Under the pieces are notes generated by a model. It was given only the letters and a program-made list of their open reading frames with translations, did not search any database and had not been told where the DNA came from. DNA of 64,000 nucleotides from assembly GCA_964019335.1 (NCBI GenBank), contig OZ025688.1:496001-560000 (forward strand). Direction: 5' to 3'. The stretch's first letter is position 1. Every line of letters begins with the position of its first letter. This DNA is from Diplonema japonicum (lineage: Eukaryota; Euglenozoa; Diplonemea; Diplonemida; Diplonemidae). This document shows, piece after piece, positions 1 to 9,441 of this stretch. Both the position numbers and the translations under genes were made by a program.

Positions 1-47
1 GAAAGCCCGGAAACGAGAAGGACAACGAGAAGGCACGCTGTTTCACC

Positions 48-703
48 ATGGAATTCAGGTCCATAATCGACACCCATAAAGTAAGGCCGGAATTGGTCTG
101 GAATACGGGGTTAAAAACCAAAACAAAAAAAAGGGGTGCTAAGGTCGTAAAAGTCCGTGGCTTGGGGGACAAAACGGGCTATAACCGAACAGCTGGCTGT
201 TTCCTTGGCTGGATGGTTAAATACAAAGGCAAAGCGGAAACGCAACCGGCAGGGATTATCCGTGCCCCGGTCAAGCACCCGCCCACCGAATGGAGCCTAA
301 CGGCATCGCCCAATCATTGGGCTAATTATGATACTCGGTATCTGGGTTACGGAGCTGTTTCTTCCTTTTTGCTATAAATCATCGATTCCCATGGTTTTGC
401 CGAACGGGCCGATTCTGCTGCTTGTCGGCGACCACAACTCTCATATGCCTATGGGTTCGTAGAGTGGTTCGCAAACGTGCACATTGCTTTTGTCCCCCTG
501 GGCTCACCTACATGGTTCAACCGATGGATATTGGGTTGAACGCAGCTGTAAAGCATCTATTAAGAAAGGTAGTAGGCCACACGAAGGCTCGACAAGCTGA
601 TTGCCTCAGGGGCAGCAAGGGAGGACAAAGATGCAGAAAGGGAACCCTGGGGGTTTCTTCGCGCGGTTGCCGTTTGCAGCCCAGGCCAGTATGTAGGTGG
701 TAG
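48..703 (+). pseudogene. Decayed pogo/Tigger-like DDE transposase
   Basis: Three reading frames in succession carry pieces of a DDE_1-superfamily (pogo/Tigger/CENP-B type) endonuclease domain. Residues from 48 read PELVWNTGLKTKTKKRGAK, which resembles the LVWNxDETGLKT box. About 408-456 read LLLVGDHNSHMP, matching the LLLxDGHxSH box with the catalytic Asp. About 482-560 read FCPPGLTYMVQPMDIGLNAAV, matching the LPPxTTHxLQPLDVGxF box. Stop codons and at least two frameshifts separate the boxes, so it cannot make an intact protein. The 5' part lies outside the window. The family assignment rests on motif recognition only. The order and spacing of the boxes support it better than any single match. 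Confidence 0.55.
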
Positions 704-741
704 TGGACCAGGCCCCCTGACGGCCTTACCTAAAAAAAATT

Positions 742-820
742 CCCGGACGGAAAAACTCCCGGACGGAAAAATTCCCGGACGCCAAAAAAACTCGGACATT
801 TTTCCGTCCGGGAGTTTTTC
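742..820. repeat. Tandem CCCGGACGG units plus 22-bp perfect inverted repeat
   Basis: Three copies of a roughly 16-17-base unit (TCCCGGACGGAAAAA-like) run from 741 to 780. Bases 750-771 are perfectly complementary to 799-820, with a 27-base loop. The hairpin lies between the transposase relic and the next gene, about 65 bases before that gene's ATG. It could be the terminal structure of the decayed element, or a transcribed hairpin in the intergenic RNA. Confidence 0.8.
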
Positions 821-884
821 GTTTTACAGTATATTTTTTTTACCTCCGTTCTAAACCAAGTAAGGAAAAAAAAAGGGGGACACA

Positions 885-1690
885 ATGCAAGTCTTCATCC
901 ACGAAGAGGGAACAGGCGAAGTACAAAACGTGACCGTCCAGCCAAGCTGGTGCATTGAGGACGTGAAGAAGGAAATCGAACGAACAATCGGCGCCTACAA
1001 GAATGACCAAGTCCTGGTGTACGATGCTAGTGAGGTGGAAGACGCTACGCTTTTATCAGACATAGGGATTGGCGCGGAGGGTATTCTTGTCCTGAGGAGG
1101 GGCGCCATGTCAGTCGCACGAAAATGGCTTCAAGAAGCGAAAATACCCTGCACATCCAGAGGGCTGTGCGATGCTTTGCGAAACAAGCAAGCCGATATTG
1201 TGGAAAAACTTCTTTTAGGGTTCCCTTCTTGCGCTGATACCTACGATCTTGTGTCAGATGCCACACCCCTTGCTACTGCCGCGCAAGTGGGGAACTTAAA
1301 CATCGCCAGAAAATTACTGTCAATGGGGGCATCACCGTCGTTTGTTAACTCCAAGGGGCAGGATCCTTTCTTTATTGCTTGCATACACGGTCATCTTGCC
1401 ATTGCTGAGCTTCTCCTGCCGTGTTCTAACCCGCATTCTCGTGACACGGCTTCGCACTCCCCTTTGTACTGGGCTGCCGCCAACAAGCATTATCATGTTA
1501 TTAAGTTCCTTCTTACAAACGGCGCGCTTCCAGACACACCGACCTTCCTTTCTACTCTGAAGGACGCACCGAGTTCGTCGGCACTCCTTAGCACCATGCT
1601 GCTCCCTTGTAAGTCGTCCTTCCGTGCTGCTTATTATTCAATCCTTTTACAGACTCCCGATGGCTGAAACTTCCGTCCCAGCTTTTTTAA
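885..1690 (+). CDS. Ubiquitin-like/ankyrin-repeat protein (2 exons)
   Basis: Exons are 885-1608 and 1653-1690, giving 253 aa. The intron (1609-1652, 44 nt) has a strong GTAAGT donor and a TTTTACAG acceptor. Removing it replaces the unspliced tail with YSRWLKLPSQLF. Residues 1-72 look like a ubiquitin-like fold: MQVFIHEEGTG start, a Lys/Glu-rich helix, and an LVYDASEVED turn. Residues about 85-215 hold ankyrin repeats with signatures such as TPLATAAQVGNLNIARKLL and SPLYWAAANKHYHVIKFLL. A likely trans-splice acceptor (pyrimidine tract ending CCAAG) lies about 20 bases before the ATG. Such proteins are usually binding scaffolds; partner and pathway are unknown. A ubiquitin-pathway role is only suggested by the N-terminal domain. 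Confidence 0.8.
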
Positions 1691-1739
1691 CATTTTTTTT
1701 TTTTTTTGCTCCCTCCTTCGCACTGTATATTAGATTGTG

Positions 1740-1796
<57 letters not shown>

Positions 1797-1816
1797 TGGT
1801 GGGGAAATAGAAAGAA

Positions 1817-2012
1817 GTGTTGTTCGCTGTTGACCTCCTCGTAGCGCAGTAGCGCTAAAGTCGGAGTGGAAGAACGTAATGCAATGCTCAGGAAGACGAA
1901 CATGAGAAGAATCTTGGTTACCCGGGATAAGGACACGAGGTGCGCCCCCGTAATCAAGCAGACAGTTCTTGTGCAGGACGCCGTCAACACTGGCCTCCTT
2001 TATCTCTTATAT
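1817..2012 (+). repeat. Dispersed repeat A, shorter copy
   Basis: Starts GTGTTGTTCGCTGTTGACC and ends GGCCTCCTTTATCTCTTATA. It matches 59290-59570 along its length but lacks two internal blocks of roughly 35 bases that the other copy has. It has no coding capacity. It could be a SINE-like or non-autonomous element. Confidence 0.8.
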
Positions 2013-2198
2013 TTTTCTTACTTTCTATTTTTTTCCGTCATTTTTTTTTTGTTTCGTTTGTACTTTAAAAAAAAAACTGAACCATGAAGGGGATAAAGGG
2101 AAAAAAAAGAAAAAGAAAAAAAAAAACCTCGCTGTACACTATATGCTTTTTTTTTTTTTGGTTGTTTTTTTTTTCTTCTCTTTTTTCTTTTTCTGTGC

Positions 2199-2308
2199 AA
2201 GAACGAGTCTTTGACTTGTCTAAACAAAAGGGGAACGTTGGCAACGTGTTTTCGGGTTTACAAACTTCTCCAGGTTTTACCCGGCACGTACAAACAACGG
2301 CCAGTTCC
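2199..2308 (+). repeat. Dispersed repeat B, copy 1
   Basis: About 110 bases, nearly identical to 17478-17588. Shared core strings include GACTTGTCTAAACAAAAGGG and TTTACCCGGCACGTACAA. Both copies follow a T-rich tract ending in AAG, so the copy could be spliced onto a leader, and both lie upstream of a protein gene. Confidence 0.85.
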
Positions 2309-2769
2309 CCTTTTCTTGTTTTTTTTTTCTTTTTTTTTTCCCTTGCTCTTCCTCTTACACCCCATGTATGGCCCGTCTTTCGCTTGCCGGCTCTTCTTCC
2401 TTTTCTTTTTTTTTTTTTTTTACGTAAACTTTTTTATGTAGAAAATGTCGGGCGGAGAAAACTCCCCGACACCTATAAAAAAAAAAAAAAAAAAGAAGAA
2501 CATTCCCCCCCTCAATTTCTTCGTCTCTACTTACCTATCCCTTTCTCCCAAGGCCTAGAGGGAAAGGGACAGATAGGTGGATAGGAGACGTCCCGAATCA
2601 GGAATCTCCCATCCCACTCTTTTTTGAACAAATGCCTATCTATTTGAATTCCGCCTTTGTACACTATGCCTGTCTTTATACACACTTTCTTTTTTTTTTA
2701 TACTCCTTTTGACACAACGAACATAGAAAAACCTTCATAACCATTTCAAAAAGACAGGTAAAAAACAAC

Positions 2770-3430
2770 ATGCCCGTCAGAGGAAATGTGCTGCTGCTGA
2801 GCGAGGCGGAAGCGGCGATCGCAGCGATGGACGTGAGCAAGCTGTCAAGGAAGGAGAGGAAGCAGTTTGAATTGCGGAAGAAATTGGGAAAGACATTAGA
2901 CGCTATTAGCAGGTACTGAACGTAGTTTTCTTTTCTTTTTTTTTTTGAATTTTAAACCCCCCCCCCCCCGCAGAGTGGAGAAGGAGAACGAAGAAGACCC
3001 CTCAAAGCCGAGACAGAGGACGTCTTTGACAGGCTTCTGGAGGAAGCGAAAAGAAGCAGCTAAAAGTTGTGTTTTTGTGGGCAACATGCCCTTGGATATT
3101 TCCGAAAGAGAGATTCGTGACCATTTTTCTGAAATAGGTGAGATAGTAGACTTCCGGTGGCTGCCTGCGACGTCCGCCTCGTGCATAACTTACATCCAGT
3201 TTGAAAGCCCCGAACTGGCAGAGGCGGCGGTTGCCCTCCCGGCACCTTATTTCAGGGGGCACACCCTTCGCATCAACCTAGCCAACGACAACAAGGAGCG
3301 CAAGGCAGCCATCAACAAACGAACAGGCAGCGCGGCAAATCTAGAAACAGAGGGAACCACCGAACCCGCCCCCCCTGTGAAGAAGCAGCGCATCCAAGCG
3401 CCGAGAAACAAGGTAAGCATCATCGACTAG
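2770..3430 (+). CDS. RRM-domain RNA-binding protein (2 exons)
   Basis: Exons are 2770-2912 and 2974-3430. The 61-nt intron (GTACTG...poly-C...GCAG) keeps the frame across a split AGA codon. The N-terminus (MPVRGNVLLLSEAEAA) and a basic region are followed by one RRM at about residues 79-150. RNP2 is CVFVGNMP and the RNP1 region is CITYIQFES. A basic tail (PPVKKQRIQAPRNK) follows. It resembles nucleolar RRM proteins of the Nop12/RBM34 type, but that match is weak. An AAG|GTAAGC donor lies just before the stop at 3428-3430, so a spliced alternative C-terminus cannot be excluded. The next start codon is about 100 bases on, after a new pyrimidine tract/CACAG. Confidence 0.8.
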
Positions 3431-3532
3431 CATATCAGCGTGAATAACACATGGGGTTGAGTATTTATATTTCCCCTCGGCATAATATAATTTCCCTTTT
3501 TATTTTTCATTTTTACACCACAGGAGGGGCGG

Positions 3533-4837
<1,305 letters not shown>

Positions 4838-4954
4838 CAGAGACGAAAAAGGCCCCTTAGATGCGACCTTGCTTGTTGCTCGGGATCCAGTTCTTTTGAA
4901 TGCACTTATTATGATCCGCACTTCGCAACATATTCACCGCACCACAGGAGCAAG

Positions 4955-5344
4955 ATGCCAGCAGATGCTATAGGGTCACCGAGCAAGACACCTGGGAGGA
5001 AGAAGAAACCTGGTGAGGAGAAATGGTTGGATGTGGAATCGAAGAGGCAGGCAACGCAGCTGACAGCCTCACTGACAGAATACGTGTACTTCCTGGCGAA
5101 CGACCCGTCTGTAGCACAGCAGAGAATAGCACAGAATATTCACCGCAGCGTGCCTAGCTACGTCCAGAAGGCAGAGCAGACGCGGTCCCTGCACACAGAG
5201 GCCAAGGGAGTCAACGAGGACCTGGTCCTCACCGTGCGTGACCTGGAGCATGTGTGCGATCTCCCTGTCTTCAAATCCGTTCATAGTAAACTAGTGTGTG
5301 CCACGGAGTTCGCAAAGCAGCTCTTAACTGAAGATGACCAGTAA
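4955..5344 (+). CDS. BORC complex subunit 8 homologue
   Basis: 129 aa, single exon. Residues about 35-65 read LTEYVYFLANDPSVAQQRI followed by HRSVPSYV. This closely parallels the FTESVYVLANEPSVALYRL and RRSLPEL segments of animal BORCS8 (MEF2BNB). Length and position of this motif fit the family. In animals BORC recruits ARL8 to lysosomes and drives their kinesin-dependent movement. The same role here is inference. The N-terminal 25 residues are basic and low-complexity. The start is set by a CACCACAG acceptor 7 bases upstream. Confidence 0.7.
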   Translation: MPADAIGSPSKTPGRKKKPGEEKWLDVESKRQATQLTASLTEYVYFLANDPSVAQQRIAQNIHRSVPSYVQKAEQTRSLHTEAKGVNEDLVLTVRDLEHVCDLPVFKSVHSKLVCATEFAKQLLTEDDQ

Positions 5345-5487
5345 CCACCTTTCCCCCTTTTTCGTACGTTCTCCTGTTTTCTTTTTGTTCGTTACGTCTT
5401 ACGGTACTTATTTTGTTGTCTGTATTCCAAAAGAAGAAGAAGAAAAAAAAGAAGAACAAAACAAGAAGGGTTACACAGTGCGGTACC

Positions 5488-6756
5488 ATGAGGAGAGGGG
5501 GCTCTTCTGACACGAGGACGGTAATAAAATGGGGAACAGTGGTGGTGATGGTGTACTGTTCGGGGTACTGGATGGGGTACAGCCATGCGATTCTGCCTGC
5601 GAGGGAGCAGATCACCAGGAAGCAAAGTGGTGTGTATGAAGAAAAGAAATACCAGCACATACAACGGGAGACACAGGTGAATGTCAAGCCTGTTATAGAC
5701 GATGAGAAGAAGGAGGATGACATCGCAGAACAGAATAATGATGCACAGTACGAGGTACTCGACTCGCGGGGGAACCACCTCACCGTCGCGAAACACTTCA
5801 TCGACTTAACCTACAAACCCACCAAGCTCCAGAAGCAGCACCTCGCAGGGAAACAACTCACGCAATCAGAGATCGAAGCGCTCCCAATGTACAAAAACGT
5901 CTTCAGCAACGACCTCCTCCCATGCGGCAGAAAGGTGATGATATGCCCGCCTTGGAAAATGGAAAGCGACACGCTGCAAATCCCTTTGAAACATCTCCCA
6001 AGGAAAAAGGCAACCTCCGTCGATCAAAAGTACGACCGGCGTGCGGTGAACTGCCAGAAATCCGGGATATGGCACAAGATAAGTTTGGACGACCACAAGT
6101 TGATATTGAGGGTGATCGAGAAACTGTTGCAAGTGAAGAAAGGGGATTATGTTTTCGATTGGGGGAGCGGGTGTGGGCATAAATTGAAGTTCTTATCAGA
6201 TTCAAGGGAGGTGGCAGGGTTAGGCGTGGATGTCAGCGAGAAGAGCGTTGAATACTCAGTGGTGAACACGACAAAGAACAACCACTTCTGCAGAGCCAAT
6301 GGTGTGCGGGTGGATGAATGGATCCCTGAGAACTACTTCGATCACGCCATCTCCTTCGGGTCGGTGTACCATGTGTATAATAGGACTACTTTCTGCTCAG
6401 TAATACGGTCCATGGTCCGCGTGGTAAAGAAGGGTGGAAGGGTGTACAATGGTTGGACTGAGAATGCTGAGTATCGCAGGGCCGACATCGCCCCCTGCCT
6501 GCGCGACCTTCCGGTCACAATCGATATTGTTGAAGAGCGTAAAGCCTTCTCCCACGTCCCCGTCTTCCCTCTCAAGGCGCAGCAGACTATCCCTAATACG
6601 TATTCCCTTGTCGTGACTAAGACAGAGGCAACTACGGTATGTACATATGGGGGAGGGGGTAAAAAAAGATTTTTTTAAATATTCACACAGCCCCGTTTTT
6701 GGAAATACGTCCCCATCACCTGCACAACTCATAAGTGTGATGAGGTTTCTTACTAG
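5488..6756 (+). CDS. Type II membrane-anchored SAM-dependent methyltransferase (2 exons)
   Basis: Exons are 5488-6636 and 6691-6756, giving 404 aa. The 54-nt intron (GTATGT...CACACAG) gives a C-terminus PRFWKYVPITCTTHKCDEVSY. An upstream in-frame Met at 5413 would add a Lys-rich homopolymer, so the Met at 5488 is preferred. A signal anchor (WGTVVVMVYCSGYWMGY) lies at about residues 15-32, giving a lumenal catalytic domain. The class I methyltransferase fold shows motif I (YVFDWGSGCGHKLKF), an acidic loop (GLGVDVSEKS) and FDHAISFGSVYHV. The likely location is the Golgi or ER. The substrate is unknown. Confidence 0.8.
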
Positions 6757-7198
6757 CCCGTGGTGGGAGGAAAGAAAAAAAAAGAAGAAAGAACGTAAAA
6801 AAAAAAAAAAGACCCCCCATTATTTTCTCCTTCTCGAGTAGTTGGAAAAACAAAAAGAAGATTTTTGTTACTTAGATGGTGTTCGGGGACCGCCAATGGT
6901 GTCTCAAGATACTGAGGAGCAACAAAAAAAAAAAGAAAAGATCCGGTAATTCGGTAAAGTAATAAAAAATAGGAAAGGAAACTTTAACAACAAGAAGGGG
7001 AGGGGGAGGGGGGGGAGTGTATTCGTTTTTTTGTTCTGTTTGATAATTTATAATTCATAAACCACCCCCATTTTTTTTTGTCAAGTCGGGCATCGTTTTT
7101 TTTTCCCCCTTCCAACAACTGGTTATCATAACACAATGATAAAAAAAGAAAACGGGCTTTGCTGCCATCATTCACATCGCCCCATAAAGCAGTGAGAG
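6757..7198. other. Intergenic, A/T- and G-rich runs
   Basis: No gene seen. It contains A runs and mixed G/A tracts (for example around 6996-7016) and ends with a pyrimidine/AG acceptor region (CCATAAAGCAG) just before the next ATG. Confidence 0.6.
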
Positions 7199-7933
7199 AT
7201 GAGGTTCCTCAAGACGCCGGCCATGCAGGCCTTCTCAAAAGCATGCATGGGGAAGAAAGGGAAGAGAGTCCATGTCTGTGACATGGAACACGTACGAGAG
7301 GTGGCAGTGGAACTGCTGCCTGAATGGGTTGAGGACAGGGAAGTGATAGTCACAGCAAGGATTCTTGCAATGCTGGTGGGAGCAGTACGGTGGAAAATGG
7401 ACCAACTGGTGTTTGTTTTTGAGGGCGACATACGGCATAGAGACTTGGTAGAGGTCTTTGCAGGCACACACCCTAACATACTAGCAGGGGACTCTGCGGA
7501 TATCATAAAAGGCATCAAGGAGCTTACGGCACAACGTGGTGAAGATCTCCTTCTCTACACAGGGAGGGCCGTACACGCGCAGGCACCTTTACCCGCAGCT
7601 CACTCGTTCACCCCTGACACGCAGTGGAACCACCTCACCATGCCCACCTATGTTATATCTCGTTTCTTCCCCCGCGATCAGGCCCTCGCCATTGTTGCTG
7701 CGATCGACGGTTCTTTAACCATCCCTGCTCCTTCTTCGCTTCCCGGCGACCTTGCTTCGGCTTATGTGTCTCTTCAGCCAAAAGTCCAAGAGCTGTACAG
7801 CAGCCTTGTGGCGCCCTCCTCGTTCATCCCCCCGTCCTTCTCGCCCTACGAGCCTGTCGGTGACGAGGCGGCGTTGAAGGTTCTTGAAAAATACCGCCTG
7901 CAACACTTAGAGTTATTGGTGAAGCAAGCGTAA
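7199..7933 (+). CDS. Unknown protein, 244 aa
   Basis: An uninterrupted frame begins MRFLKTPAMQAFSKACMGKKG, just after an AAGCAG acceptor. The N-terminus is basic and amphipathic, compatible with a mitochondrial presequence. The body is globular with no recognised motif. Regions such as VHVCDMEHVREVAVELLPEWV and MPTYVISRFFPRDQALAIVAA look like helices and strands of a real domain. Codon usage and the tight fit between a T-rich upstream spacer and the next gene support it being real. No function is assigned. Confidence 0.65.
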   Translation: MRFLKTPAMQAFSKACMGKKGKRVHVCDMEHVREVAVELLPEWVEDREVIVTARILAMLVGAVRWKMDQLVFVFEGDIRHRDLVEVFAGTHPNILAGDSADIIKGIKELTAQRGEDLLLYTGRAVHAQAPLPAAHSFTPDTQWNHLTMPTYVISRFFPRDQALAIVAAIDGSLTIPAPSSLPGDLASAYVSLQPKVQELYSSLVAPSSFIPPSFSPYEPVGDEAALKVLEKYRLQHLELLVKQA

Positions 7934-8020
7934 AAACCGCCGATAGGCGTTAAGTCTTTTTCTTTTATTTTTTTTTTTTAAATAAGTTCTTCCAAAAGCA
8001 CGACACAGGTGGTGGCTGCA

Positions 8021-9328
8021 ATGTGGGTGAGGAGGCTTGCCGTCCCATGCAAGAGGCAGGTGGGTGCTAAGCTTCTCCAGCGTAGGTACGAGACTGATGA
8101 AGTGGAAGAGGAGGACTCCGGACAGAGGGGCATCGAAGAGTTCGTGGGACAGCACATCATAGAAAAAGGATTCGGAGCAGCGACTCCGGACCCTGGGAGG
8201 TCGTGGATGGTGGAGGAGCTGGAGGGGAAGAGCTACGAGGACCTGCGGAGGATCTGGTTTTTGTGCCTCAAGGAGAGGAACCAGTTAAAGTCAGTTGAGC
8301 TGTTCTATCAACACCAGACAGAGACCTTTGGCGACTTTCCCCACCCCGACAGGTTGAACAGAGTGGAGGTGAGCTTGCGGCGCGTGAAAGAGGTGGTCTC
8401 GGATAGGCACACCGTGGCAACAAGGGTTGCCTGGAAGGAGTTCATGCGAAGAATATCCGAAAACCAGTACCGGTTCCCCGCAGGGCCACAGCCCCCGGCT
8501 GGATACGACAACCCTACCCGCAGGGTGGCCTTCTACAGCAAGAACCGTATAGTACCCACACCCGAGGACTATAACGAGCACGATTCAGAGAAATGGGAGA
8601 GGCTTGTCGAGAGGGTTAGCGTGATGCTGGAAGTAAAACCTGTCGATGTGAAGGAAGACCTGACCCCCGAAGGTGTTGAACGAAAGGAGAGGCTTGAATT
8701 CGTGAAGACAAGACTGAGGATGGTATCTCGTGACCTGCTGGCGTACAAAGAGGATCTTGTGGAAGAATGGAGACGCGAGAAGGCGGAGCTCAAGGACGAG
8801 GGGCCGTACATGTACACAGTGACACTGCCGACAGCAGCGGACTGCGAAGAAATTGTTAAGCAGGCGGAGAACGGTCTTGACGAGGTCGTGACGCTGGGTC
8901 TGGTGGAAGGCTCGGCGCCGCCGCCTTACTCTTCTTTCATTGACGACGAACACGTGCTTGTCTCGTCAGAGCTTCTACCCCTCGAACCCTTCAAGGACGA
9001 CCTTTACGAGAATGTCTTGGCAAGGGAAGAGTGGCTGCAACGTGCACGCACCCGACCTGCCCCTGTGCGACCACAGCCGTTCGCAGATGCCCCTTCTGGT
9101 GTGGATCCTTTCGTAAGGTATGCTTTATTATTTTTAACACACACCACCGTCATAGGCAGCTTCGCAGTGCAGAGCACAACGTTCACCAAGTGTACTACGA
9201 ATACAGTGGGTCCAAGAAGGTATGTTGCACCCCCCTAACACCCCGCCCCGCAGGCCCGATACATCGACTCTCCCCACGAAGGCACGCAGATCATCAGCCG
9301 CTACAACAAGCCAAACGAAGAGCCTTGA
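8021..9328 (+). CDS. Mitochondrial ribosomal protein uL29m (MRP-L47) with long C-terminal extension (3 exons)
   Basis: Exons are 8021-9117, 9156-9219 and 9254-9328, giving 411 aa. The introns are 38 and 34 nt, both GTATG...AG. The start ATG follows a CGACACAG acceptor. Residues 1-25 (MWVRRLAVPCKRQVGAKLLQ) form a typical mitochondrial targeting peptide. The family core reads GRSWMVEELEGKSYEDLRRI then WFLCLKERNQL, matching the WxxxELRxKSxxDLxxLWyxLLKErN signature of MRP-L47. The remaining roughly 290 residues exceed the usual length and end in VYYEYSGSKK and YIDSPHEGTQIISRYN. The extension is acidic/helical and fits expanded mitoribosomal proteins of euglenozoans. Confidence 0.85.
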
Positions 9329-9441
9329 GGCACGTCACCGTACTGATAATAAGGGGATGGGTAGTGTGCAACTTCATTTCAGTCATTTGTCTACAATACC
9401 TGCTCGCGTACCTGCGTACGAAGCCACACAGGATCCAACAG

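Larger units (their letters stand above)
1691..2769. other. Intergenic low-complexity region
   Basis: No convincing gene. It holds a run of about 54 T (1741-1794), one copy of dispersed repeat A (1817-2012), one copy of dispersed repeat B (2199-2308), and many shorter T and A runs. Open frames here are products of homopolymers. Confidence 0.7.

Noticed and set aside
3409-3532. Possible splice fusing the RRM protein to the cysteine desulfurase
   Set aside because: The segment would be about 116 nt, larger than every other intron here. The desulfurase has its own ATG and acceptor, and the RRM frame has its own stop.
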